Origin: an uncultured Parabacteroides sp.
Lineage (GTDB): Bacteria; Bacteroidota; Bacteroidia; Bacteroidales; Tannerellaceae
Assembly: GCA_900552415.1 (NCBI GenBank)
Contig: USAD01000208.1
Span: 1-5,143 of the forward strand
Direction: 5' to 3'
Length of the DNA: 5,143 nt
Below, piece by piece: positions 1-5,143 of this stretch. The translations under genes were made by a program, and so were the position numbers. Within the stretch, counting starts at the first letter, position 1. Each line of letters begins with the position of its first letter. The notes under the pieces are model-generated. The model was not told the origin of the DNA, did not search any database, and worked only from the letters and a program-made list of their open reading frames with translations.

Positions 1-1029
1 CAGTCCGGTGCTTTGGGCTATCTTTTCTACTGATAGGCCCTTTTGCTTCATTTTACGGGCAACTTCGTATGAGTTTTCTTTCTTGCCTTTATTAACGCCT
101 ATCTCTATGCCTTGTTCGATACCCTGTTTGATACCTTGCTCGATACCCTGTTCGATACCTTGCTCGATACCCTGTTCGATACCCTGTTCGATACCTTGCT
201 CGATACCTTTTGCTATGCCTTCCTTTAAACCTTTCGCCATACCCTCTTCTAAGCCTTTCGCTAAACCTTTCGCTAAACCTTTCTCTATACCTTCCTCAAA
301 GCCTTCCTTCAAGGCTTGTTCTTTCATATAGTTCCAGGTATTGTAATTATCCCGGTAAACCTTCAGGCAGGCCTCGTATTCATCGCGCTCTTTCTTGTTC
401 ATATTGACAATACGAGCCAGCTCTTCCAGACGCTGGAAAAGGGCCTTCTGTCCTTTAAACTGTAAAGATTCCAACTGTTCCATATGTTTCAAATTGTATA
501 GCCAATAATCCAATGGCGTTCGACATTCATCCTCTCGTTTATTGAATAATGGGAATTCGATGAAGATCTCCCGGATCATGTTTGATACGGACTCGCCGGT
601 TTCCTTATCGGCAAGGATGATATCTGTACGCACCTTATCCGTCTTGCCGCTCTTGAAATTCAGGAAGAATATGCCATATACGGGAACGATCTCGAAATTC
701 CACCGATCACCAATCTTATCCTGTCCGGCAATCGCCCGACAAATATAGTAAAGCCCTCTCTCATAAATATAAGGTTGACTGCAATTTTGCATTTCCACCA
801 GGAAAATGCTACCGTCCTTGTCCTTGCATCGCAGATCAAACACCGCCGTTCTGCCGTCGGACGTTTCGGAGGGCAGCTCGCTGTTCATGTATTCCAGGTC
901 CTCGATATGGCGTTCGCCTTCGAGTAGGTCGTTCAACAAATCAATCAACAGCACTTTGCTGTTCTCCTGACCGAAAAGGATCTTGAATCCCCTGTCCACG
1001 AAGGGACTGATAAATACGCTTTTTTTCAT
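1..1029 (-). CDS. Rpn family PD-(D/E)XK nuclease / putative transposase, 3' end cut by window edge
   Basis: Reading from ATG at 1029-1027, the frame stays open for 343 codons to position 1, so the stop and probably only a few residues lie outside. The N-terminus (ISPFVDRGFKILFGQE, residues 7-22) and the core FDLRC (64-68) followed by FLVEMQN (76-82) match the PD-(D/E)XK_2 transposase/Rpn family. D65, E79 and Q81 are the likely catalytic residues and all are present. The family is known for recombination-promoting DNA endonucleases in the cytoplasm (RpnA of E. coli); DNA cleavage by this copy is inferred. Residues 203-240 (LARIVNMNKKERDEYEAC and onward) form the charged helical linker usual in Bacteroidales members. 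Residues 240-315 are a Gly-x-x-x repeat tail, and residues 317-343 resemble the usual C-terminal motif (ARKMKQKGLSVEKIAQSTGL). The gene is transcribed divergently from the DUF1573 genes. The gene looks intact apart from the edge; the family call is strong, its cellular role is not known. Confidence 0.9.
   Translation of the reverse strand, partial: MKKSVFISPFVDRGFKILFGQENSKVLLIDLLNDLLEGERHIEDLEYMNSELPSETSDGRTAVFDLRCKDKDGSIFLVEMQNCSQPYIYERGLYYICRAIAGQDKIGDRWNFEIVPVYGIFFLNFKSGKTDKVRTDIILADKETGESVSNMIREIFIEFPLFNKREDECRTPLDYWLYNLKHMEQLESLQFKGQKALFQRLEELARIVNMNKKERDEYEACLKVYRDNYNTWNYMKEQALKEGFEEGIEKGLAKGLAKGLEEGMAKGLKEGIAKGIEQGIEQGIEQGIEQGIEQGIEQGIKQGIEQGIEIGVNKGKKENSYEVARKMKQKGLSVEKIAQSTGL
85..312 (-). 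repeat. 12-bp tandem repeat coding a (G-I-E-Q)n tail
   Basis: Within the Rpn-family gene, 19 consecutive four-residue units of form x-x-x-Gly run from LKEG (residues 240-243) to VNKG (312-315). The central part (about 109-204) consists of eight near-identical 12-bp units, read on the minus strand as GGTATCGAACAG or GGTATCGAGCAA. They code six IEQG in a row, then one IKQG and another IEQG. Flanking units are degenerate (FEEG, IEKG, LAKG twice, LEEG, MAKG, LKEG, IAKG). The two alternating codon pairs (GAA-CAG and GAG-CAA) suggest that units were copied as blocks. Repeats in multiples of 12 bp keep the frame, so copy number can change without breaking the gene. Such glycine-spaced helical tails are common in this family. 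Confidence 0.9.
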
Positions 1030-1056
1030 AATCTCGATTTTGAAGTTATTATTACG

Positions 1057-1088
1057 CAATGATAAGGAAAATCGGGGATATTTCCAAA
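1057..1088 (-). promoter_or_regulatory. Bacteroidetes-type promoter for the Rpn-family gene
   Basis: On the minus strand a TTTG (1088-1085) is followed after exactly 20 bases by TATCATTG (1064-1057). This fits the Bacteroidetes primary sigma consensus TTTG-N19-21-TAnnTTTG with one mismatch in the -7 box. Transcription would begin near 1051, giving a leader of about 20 nt before the ATG at 1029. No Shine-Dalgarno sequence is visible, as expected for this phylum. Spacing and position are persuasive, but such short motifs can occur by chance. Confidence 0.5.
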
Positions 1089-1126
1089 TTGCAAGTGAAC
1101 AAGCCCCACAAGTTCGGTTTTAATCT

Positions 1127-1146
1127 CGTATATTCGCGTATATCTA
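1127..1146 (+). promoter_or_regulatory. Direct repeat CGTATAT x2, possible -7 region or operator for the DUF1573-meaB unit
   Basis: Two copies of CGTATAT start exactly 10 bp apart (1127 and 1137), about one helical turn, and lie 28-48 bases before the ATG at 1175. The first copy includes TATATTCG (1129-1136), one mismatch from the Bacteroidetes -7 box TAnnTTTG. No convincing TTTG lies 19-21 bases upstream, so the promoter call is weak. A regulator binding the two same-face repeats is an alternative. Some promoter is needed in this 145-base divergent gap, and this is the best visible candidate. Confidence 0.25.
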
Positions 1147-1174
1147 GTAATCAACATTAAAACCTAATAAGCAG

Positions 1175-1552
1175 ATGAAACGGATTATCTTCATTTTCGC
1201 GGCCATTTTAGTTGCCACGAGCATGGCATTCGCGCAAAAGAAAGCGGTCATCTCGGTCGAGGAGAGCGCGTTCGACTTTGGCGTCATCAAGGAGGCCAAT
1301 GGAAAGGTCTCGCACACCTTCACGGTAGAGAACACGGGCGACATGCCCCTGGTCATCACACGGGTCATCGCCTCATGTGGTTGCACGACGCCCCAATGGC
1401 CCAAGCAACCCATTCCCCCAAAGGAGAAAGCGGAAATCAAGGTCACTTTCGATCCGGCGGGACGCCCTGGCGAGTTTGTCAAGACCATCTCCGTTTACAG
1501 TAATGGCAAGACCGGAAGCTATGTCCTGGCTATTCGGGGAAAAGTAGAATAA
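1175..1552 (+). CDS. Small secreted DUF1573 domain protein
   Basis: The product has 125 residues. Residues 1-20 form a typical Sec signal peptide: KR, then a hydrophobic stretch IIFIFAAILVA, ending in AFA with likely cleavage before Q21. The mature protein is a single DUF1573 domain, an Ig-like beta fold related to ASPM/SPD-2/Hydin domains. It has the family signatures FDFG (33-36), VENTGDMPLVI (51-61) and SCGC (67-70), and ends in LAIRGKV. It is probably periplasmic. No biochemical function is established for such Bacteroidales proteins, although the conserved Cys-Gly-Cys may bind metal or form a disulfide (inference). The domain is about 60% identical (55 of 92 positions, aligned by eye without gaps) to the N-terminal domain of the next gene, which starts 22 bases after this stop. 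The two are very likely co-transcribed and arose by duplication. Confidence 0.9.
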   Translation: MKRIIFIFAAILVATSMAFAQKKAVISVEESAFDFGVIKEANGKVSHTFTVENTGDMPLVITRVIASCGCTTPQWPKQPIPPKEKAEIKVTFDPAGRPGEFVKTISVYSNGKTGSYVLAIRGKVE

Positions 1553-1574
1553 TCACATTAAAGAGAAACAATTT

Positions 1575-2684
1575 ATGTCCAAGTGGAAAATAGGATCATT
1601 GGTTTGTACGTTGATCTTGTCCGCGAATATGGCCTGGAGCCAAGGAGGCGCCAAGATCGCGAGCGAGCAGCTGGTCTATAACTTCGGGACGATCGCCGAG
1701 TCGGACGGCATGGCCAGCCACGTCTTCAAGGTGAAGAACGAGGGCGACGCCCCGCTGGTGATCACCCGGATTACCGCCTCATGCGGCTGCACACGCCCGG
1801 AATGGTCGAAAGAGCCGATCGCCCCGGGCCAGACGGCCGACGTGAAGATCACCTATAACCCGAAAGGACGACCGGGACCGTTCTACAAGACCATCTCGAT
1901 CTACAGCAACGGGAAAAAGGGCAGCTTCAACCTGGCGATCAAGGGAAACGTCACGCCGAAATCGGCCGAGCCCGTATTCACTTATCCCTACTCGATCGGC
2001 AAACTGAAGTTGCATACGAAGAACGTCCTCTACAGCAGCATCCGGCTCGACGAGGTGTTAGGGCAAAAAATCAACCTCTTGAATGAAAGCGACCAGGAGA
2101 TCAAGATCCGGTTAGGAAAAACACCTCATTACCTGAATGCGCAAGCGACAGATCTTGTACTGAAGCCGGGCGCTAAAAGTACGATTACCCTGCTACTCCA
2201 TGCGAAAGAGGCGAAACGGATGGGCCGTGTGACCACCAAATTACCGATCTACGTGAAAGCGGGCAAGGAGAAAGAGGTGGAGGGCAACGTGACCATAGCA
2301 GCCAATATCATCGACAATTTCACCAAGTTGAGCAAGGAGGCCAAGGCAAACGCACCGATCGCCCAACTCTCGGGCACGCTTCTGGAGTTTGGCAAATTGC
2401 CGGAAAAGAAAAGCTTCGTGCCACTGATCGGAGGCAAGGTAACCGGAACGTTCGAGATCACCAATCCGGGGAAAAGCCCCCTGAAGATCTATAGCGTCAC
2501 CTGCGATGATGAGCGTGTCGACCTGTCGGGCGGTAAAAAGACATTGAAACCGGGCGAGACAGCGACCTTCAAGGTCAGCGTTCGTCCTAAAGAGATCAAG
2601 ACAAAGTTAGAGACACTTATTAACGTCGTATGTAACGACCCGAACGGCCCGATCCGGCTGATCAAGGTCACGGCATACAAATAA
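1575..2684 (+). CDS. Secreted DUF1573 protein with an N-terminal DUF1573 domain and two further beta-rich regions
   Basis: The product has 369 residues. Residues 1-22 look like a Sec signal peptide (SLVCTLILSANMAWS, then Q23). C11 is not in a lipobox, so a lipoprotein is unlikely. Residues about 30-127 form a full DUF1573 domain with YNFG (35-38), VKNEGDAPLVI (53-63) and SCGC (69-72). Residues about 130-250 form a middle beta-rich segment with weaker similarity. Residues about 268-369 form another Ig-like domain opening with LEFGKLPEKKSF and containing FEITNPGKSPLKI. There the SCGC position reads VTCDD, so the Cys-Gly-Cys is lost and one cysteine remains. The protein is probably periplasmic or surface-exposed with an unknown role; it resembles Bacteroidales multi-domain DUF1573 proteins. 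It follows its short paralog by 22 bases and precedes meaB by 13. One line counted inside the first domain (1681-1740) is about 62% GC, against 48% for 2281-2340. Confidence 0.88.
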   Translation: MSKWKIGSLVCTLILSANMAWSQGGAKIASEQLVYNFGTIAESDGMASHVFKVKNEGDAPLVITRITASCGCTRPEWSKEPIAPGQTADVKITYNPKGRPGPFYKTISIYSNGKKGSFNLAIKGNVTPKSAEPVFTYPYSIGKLKLHTKNVLYSSIRLDEVLGQKINLLNESDQEIKIRLGKTPHYLNAQATDLVLKPGAKSTITLLLHAKEAKRMGRVTTKLPIYVKAGKEKEVEGNVTIAANIIDNFTKLSKEAKANAPIAQLSGTLLEFGKLPEKKSFVPLIGGKVTGTFEITNPGKSPLKIYSVTCDDERVDLSGGKKTLKPGETATFKVSVRPKEIKTKLETLINVVCNDPNGPIRLIKVTAYK

Positions 2685-2697
2685 AAAACAGTTATTT

Positions 2698-3789
2698 ATG
2701 GAGCACCCCGAAAACGAAGACAAATATAAAGGGCTAAAAGTCAATAAGGGCGTAAGCGATATGCCCACGGTCAACCCTTACCTGAAGAAAAGGGTACAGA
2801 GAAAGCGATACACGGCCGACGAGTATGTCGCAGGAATCCTGGATGGGAACATCACCATCTTGAGCCAGGCGGTTACTTTGGTGGAAAGCTCATTGCATGA
2901 GCACCAGGAGATAGCGCAAGAGATTATCGAGAAATGCCTGCCGCACGCGGGTAAATCGGTCCGGGTCGGCATTACGGGCGTTCCCGGAGCCGGCAAGAGT
3001 ACCTCGATCGATTCGTTCGGCATGCACCTGATCAACGCCGGCCATAAATTGGCTGTCCTGGCAATCGACCCAAGTAGCGAGCGCTCAAAAGGAAGTATCC
3101 TGGGCGATAAGACCCGTATGGAAGCGCTCTCTCGCGAAAAGAACGCTTTCATACGGCCTTCACCATCGGCAGGCTCGTTGGGAGGAGTCGCCCGAAAGAC
3201 CCGCGAGACCATCGTCTTATGTGAGGCGGCGGGCTTCGATACGATCTTTGTCGAAACTGTTGGCGTCGGACAGAGCGAGACCGCTGTTCATTCGATGGTG
3301 GATTTCTTCCTGTTGATCCAGCTGGCCGGTACAGGCGACGAGCTGCAAGGCATCAAGCGTGGTATCATGGAGATGGCGGACGGTATTATCATCAACAAGG
3401 CGGACGGCGATAACATCAAGAAAGCGGAGTTGGCGGCAGCCCAATTCCGTAACGCGCTTCACCTCTTCCCGCCCTCGGATTCCGGCTGGTCCCCGAAAGT
3501 ATTGACCTATTCAGGCTATTATGGACTCGGAATAAAGGAGATCTGGGATATGGTCAACGAGTATGTGGCATTCACGAAAAAGAACGGTTATTTCGACTAC
3601 AAGCGTAACGAGCAGGCGAAATATTGGATGTATGAGAGCATCAATGACTCACTCCGCGACAAGTTCTACACCAATCCGGAGGTGGAAAAGATGCTTCAAC
3701 CAACCGAGCGCCAGGTGCTGAACAACGAGATCAGCTCATTCGTGGCCGCCAAAAGGATGATTGATCTGTTCCTGAAGAATATCCAATAA
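2698..3789 (+). CDS. meaB: MeaB, methylmalonyl-CoA mutase-associated GTPase
   Basis: A cytoplasmic G3E-family P-loop GTPase of 363 residues (MeaB/ArgK; human counterpart MMAA). It gates adenosylcobalamin loading and protects methylmalonyl-CoA mutase from inactivation, supporting interconversion of succinyl-CoA and methylmalonyl-CoA. Visible motifs are the Walker A GVPGAGKST (94-102), the conserved DPSSERSKGSILGDKTRM (124-141), the family block RPSPSAGSLGGVARKTRE (153-170), the switch/Walker B ETVGVGQSE (186-194) and the guanine-specificity NKAD (233-236). The C-terminal helical region (about 300-363) is the usual dimerisation arm, and the length is normal for Bacteroidales. The ATG at 2698 is chosen over Met22 (2761) because the MEHPENE opening and the KVNKGV segment resemble Bacteroides homologs as I recall them. 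It starts 13 bases after the DUF1573 gene, so co-transcription is likely. Mutase genes are not in the window. All key residues are present. Confidence 0.96.
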   Translation: MEHPENEDKYKGLKVNKGVSDMPTVNPYLKKRVQRKRYTADEYVAGILDGNITILSQAVTLVESSLHEHQEIAQEIIEKCLPHAGKSVRVGITGVPGAGKSTSIDSFGMHLINAGHKLAVLAIDPSSERSKGSILGDKTRMEALSREKNAFIRPSPSAGSLGGVARKTRETIVLCEAAGFDTIFVETVGVGQSETAVHSMVDFFLLIQLAGTGDELQGIKRGIMEMADGIIINKADGDNIKKAELAAAQFRNALHLFPPSDSGWSPKVLTYSGYYGLGIKEIWDMVNEYVAFTKKNGYFDYKRNEQAKYWMYESINDSLRDKFYTNPEVEKMLQPTERQVLNNEISSFVAAKRMIDLFLKNIQ

Positions 3790-3792
3790 AAT

Positions 3793-3842
3793 AAAACACA
3801 CCGATTACGGCAAATCTCACAAGCGTAATCGGTGTGTTTTTT
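3793..3842. terminator. Bidirectional factor-independent terminator between meaB and the AsnC-family gene
   Basis: A perfect 17-bp stem (arms 3793-3809 and 3824-3840, left arm AAAACACACCGATTACG) encloses a 14-base loop. On the plus strand it runs into TTTTTTATTT, 3 to 4 bases after the meaB stop. On the minus strand the stem is followed by TTTTATTTTATT, so it can also end the convergent regulator transcript, whose stop is at 3862-3860. One hairpin therefore probably serves both converging units. Confidence 0.9.
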
Positions 3843-3859
3843 ATTTCTCCCAGTTTAAT

Positions 3860-4333
3860 TTATTCCTCGTCACTCAAATCAATCGGAATCTGACGCTTGA
3901 ACGCCTCCTTGAAAGAGATTAAAGATTCCGTCCGCGCCAAGCCAAGCGGTTGCAGCTTATTGTGAATAATACTCAGCAAATGCTGGTTGTTCTTCGCGTA
4001 GATTTTGATAAAAAGATCATATTGACCGGTCGTATAATGACACTCCACAACCTCCGGAATCTGCTTCAAAGCCTCCGTTACGACAGGAAATTGCCCAGGC
4101 GACTTCAGGAACAAACCCATATAAGCGCAAGTCTCATATCCGACCTTCGTATTGTCTACAATAAACTCAGAGCCTTTAATAACACCGAGATTCGTCAACT
4201 TCTGTATCCGTTGATGAATCGCCGCGCCAGAGACATTACACTCTCTAGCGACCTCCAGGAAGGGCATACGTGCGTTCCCGATAATCAATTTAAGGATTTT
4301 CTCATCCAGTTCATCCAATTGGTGATGTCCCAT
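3860..4333 (-). CDS. Lrp/AsnC family transcriptional regulator
   Basis: The 157-residue product has the usual two parts. Residues 5-52 are the winged/AsnC helix-turn-helix (LDELDEKILKLI, then VSGAAIHQRIQKLTNLGVIKG), which binds DNA. Residues about 65-145 are the RAM effector/oligomerisation domain, with the family motif TTGQYDLFIKIYAKN (101-115) near the ligand site. Members normally act as dimers to octamers and respond to an amino acid; the ligand and targets here are unknown. I place the start at ATG 4333-4331 (MGHHQLDELDE). The frame continues to an upstream ATG at 4366, but its extra 11 residues (MSFIAIKYTNF) are atypical for the family and lie in the AT-rich block that appears foreign. 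As a result the native promoter is not recognisable. The gene converges on meaB and shares its terminator. Confidence 0.93.
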   Translation of the reverse strand: MGHHQLDELDEKILKLIIGNARMPFLEVARECNVSGAAIHQRIQKLTNLGVIKGSEFIVDNTKVGYETCAYMGLFLKSPGQFPVVTEALKQIPEVVECHYTTGQYDLFIKIYAKNNQHLLSIIHNKLQPLGLARTESLISFKEAFKRQIPIDLSDEE

Positions 4334-4376
4334 AAAATTAGTATATTTGATAGCTATAAAACTCAACTATCAATTA
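4334..4376. other. Composition break: Bacteroidales chromosome joined to AT-rich foreign sequence
   Basis: Up to the regulator's start codon at 4333 the sequence has Bacteroidales composition and intact gene content. From here on it is AT-rich (27-28% GC in the lines 4381-4440 and 4441-4500), with different codon use. Recognisable DUF4143 homology begins by about 4376. The exact joint cannot be set within this stretch. It holds a 7-bp inverted repeat, TTGATAG (4347-4353) with CTATCAA (4367-4373), and the palindrome ATAGCTAT (4350-4357). I see no target-site duplication, tRNA or insertion-sequence end that would explain an insertion. Confidence 0.7.
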
Positions 4377-4777
4377 AAAACAAAAGAAAAGAATATTTGA
4401 AGATACTTGAAAAGTACTATATTGTAGATATTGGAATGCGCTATATGTTACTAGGAACACAAAAAATAGATGCTGGACATATTTTAGAAAATGTTGTGTA
4501 TTTAGAATTATTGAGAAGAGGATATGATGTATATGTTGGTAAAATTGATAATTATGAAGTTAATTTTGTTGCACAAAATCATAAAGGTACAATTTATTAT
4601 CAGGTAGCTCTTACTGTAAGAGATGAAAAAACACTTCAAAGAGAATTAAGACCACTCCAAGCTATTCGTGATCATTATCCTAAAGTTATTTTAACAATGG
4701 ATGAAGATCCAGAAATTCAATATGATGGTATTAGACGTATTAATGCAAGAGACTGGTTATTAGGTTTAACTGATTAA
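4334..4777 (+). pseudogene. C-terminal fragment of a DUF4143 (AAA_14-type) ATPase
   Basis: The plus frame ending at TAA 4775-4777 codes about 140 residues of the C-terminal domain of the large ATP-binding DUF4143 family. Recognisable blocks are KYYIVDIGMRYMLLG (4403-4447), HILENVVYLELLRRGYDVYVGK (4478-4543), YEVNFVAQ, YYQVALTVRDEKTLQRELRPL and the closing YDGIRRINARDWLLG. Full proteins are usually about 400 residues, with an N-terminal AAA ATPase (Walker A/B). All of that is absent, because the sequence upstream in this frame is the antisense of the AsnC-family gene. The usual EVDF motif of the PD-(D/E)XK-like fold reads EVNF (Asn codon 4562-4564). The 5' limit is approximate and no credible start is present (Met codons such as 4436 lie inside the domain). 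It could be a decayed insertion remnant, or the edge of another organism's intact gene in a chimeric assembly. Codon use is AT-rich, unlike the other genes here. Confidence 0.8.
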
Positions 4778-4838
4778 AAATATTTAATTTTAGAACTATA
4801 AAATAGTGACTTATAATTTTTAAGTACTTCAAAATATG

Positions 4839-4891
4839 AAAAAGACAAAATAAGTATGTAAGTTTTCCAACATATTTATTTTGTCTTTTTT
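4839..4891 (+). terminator. Factor-independent terminator downstream of the DUF4143 fragment
   Basis: A 21-bp stem with a single G-U pair (arms 4839-4859 and 4870-4890) closes a 10-base loop, AAGTTTTCCA. The stem starts AAAAAGACAAAAT and ends in GTCTTTTTT, so the T-run follows directly. It lies about 60 bases after the stop of the DUF4143 fragment and fits as its native terminator. The A-rich left edge means it could also work on the opposite strand. Its bacterial form argues for a low-GC bacterial rather than archaeal source (inference). Confidence 0.8.
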
Positions 4892-5143
4892 CTGCATCAT
4901 ACAATTAGCTCATTTACTTATTATCGATATTCGATAATAAGTAAAAAAACAAAACTTTTTATTTATATCATTACTAACCAGCAGTATTTTTTACTCAACG
5001 ACATTACTTTATTTTTTTATGTCAAAAAAATAAAAAATAATAATTTATAACTGTTGATTATTATATTGAGGAGCTAACTATATAAAATTCAAGTGATTTT
5101 ATGAAAAAGTTTGAAAATATTTAAAAATTTGAGTTTTCAGTTA
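4892..5143. other. AT-rich non-coding tail to the window edge
   Basis: Apart from the 4913-4945 palindrome I see no gene here. All frames are closed by frequent stops. The ATG at 5101 gives only seven codons (MKKFENI, then TAA). An AT-only inverted repeat (TTTATTTTTTT at 5008-5018 with its complement at 5024-5034, spacer ATGTC) is probably low-complexity chance. A purine-rich GAGGAG (5068-5073) resembles a Shine-Dalgarno site but has no start codon at the right distance. The base composition matches the DUF4143 fragment, so this is probably the same foreign block. Confidence 0.6.
4913..4945. repeat. Long near-perfect palindrome, 15-bp arms with a 3-base centre
   Basis: TTTACTTATTATCGA (4913-4927) and its exact complement TCGATAATAAGTAAA (4931-4945) flank TAT. 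It is followed by AAAAC rather than a T-run on the plus strand, so it is not a standard terminator for the DUF4143 unit. The symmetric ATCGATATTCGAT core could be an operator for a dimeric regulator. A recombination site or mobile-element end is an alternative. No adjacent gene within the window indicates which. Confidence 0.75.

Noticed and set aside
109..204. Repeats considered as a CRISPR array
   Set aside because: The units are contiguous 12-bp repeats without spacers and stay in frame inside a coding sequence.
8..331. Plus-strand open frame coding a Pro/Ser-rich repetitive protein (IPCS repeats), and smaller frames at 210-407 and 542-748
   Set aside because: They are antisense readings of the Rpn-family gene. 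The repeat comes from the 12-bp GIEQ units, and the minus frame has clear homology across the whole region.
1144..1488. Minus-strand frame opposite the first DUF1573 gene, and similar minus frames at 1779-2015, 2249-2464 and 2489-2680
   Set aside because: The plus strand codes recognisable secreted DUF1573 proteins. The minus translations have no recognisable features.
2778..3462. Minus-strand frames opposite meaB (2778-3212 and 3217-3462)
   Set aside because: They are shadows of a highly conserved GTPase whose motifs are all in the plus frame.
4334..4366. Upstream ATG at 4366 giving an 11-residue N-terminal extension of the AsnC-family regulator
   Set aside because: The extension lies in the foreign AT-rich block and does not resemble family members. 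The MGHHQLDELDE start at 4333 fits the family length.
3950..4777. A single 275-residue plus-strand protein spanning the regulator and the AT-rich block
   Set aside because: The first 128 codons (3950-4333) are antisense to the well-supported AsnC-family gene. Only the part after the junction has DUF4143 homology, so the long frame is a chance fusion.
5008..5034. AT-only inverted repeat
   Set aside because: It is made only of A and T with long homopolymers, has no GC pairs to stabilise a hairpin and no gene context.
5054..5124. Possible promoter (TTGATT with TATATA/TATAAA), GAGGAG site and short frame at 5101 in the AT-rich tail
   Set aside because: The promoter spacing (19-21) is poor, GAGGAG has no start at the right distance, and the frame stops after seven codons. 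AT-rich DNA gives such matches easily.

Overview
No clearly new biological system is visible in this window. Most of it looks like ordinary chromosome of a gut Bacteroidales, closest in style to Parabacteroides/Bacteroides. The reasons are the near 50% GC genes without Shine-Dalgarno sites, a Bacteroidetes-type promoter (TTTG-N20-TATCATTG), paired DUF1573 proteins, a MeaB GTPase beginning MEHPENE, and an Rpn-type nuclease with a long Gly-x-x-x tail. The organism is inferred from these features; no search was run. From about position 4334 to the end, the sequence changes abruptly to AT-rich DNA (two 60-base lines I counted are 27-28% GC, against 55% in a line from the first DUF1573 gene). That part looks as if it came from a different, low-GC organism.

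Layout. 1-1029 (minus): a PD-(D/E)XK Rpn/transposase-family gene. It is open across the left edge, so its last residues are missing, and it carries a 12-bp tandem repeat coding a GIEQ tail. 1030-1174: divergent intergenic region with a good promoter for the nuclease. 1175-3789 (plus): three closely spaced genes, made up of a small secreted DUF1573 protein, a larger secreted DUF1573 protein with a paralogous N-terminal domain, and the cytoplasmic GTPase MeaB. 3793-3842: a strong hairpin that can terminate both convergent units. 3860-4333 (minus): an Lrp/AsnC-family regulator. 4334-4777 (plus): the C-terminal remnant of a DUF4143 ATPase, joined directly to the regulator's start codon region. 4778-5143: AT-rich DNA with a factor-independent terminator and a long 15-bp-arm palindrome, but no gene.

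How the genes relate. Spacings of 22 and 13 nt suggest that the two DUF1573 genes and meaB are co-transcribed. The products act in different compartments, so a shared function is not evident. MeaB implies that the cell uses B12-dependent methylmalonyl-CoA mutase (succinate/propionate metabolism, common in Bacteroidales), although the mutase genes are outside the window. The Rpn gene and the AsnC regulator are separate units.

The point that most needs checking is the break near 4334-4376. It is either a horizontal insertion that replaced the regulator's upstream region or a chimeric assembly join. The sequence alone cannot decide between them, and the second is a serious possibility.
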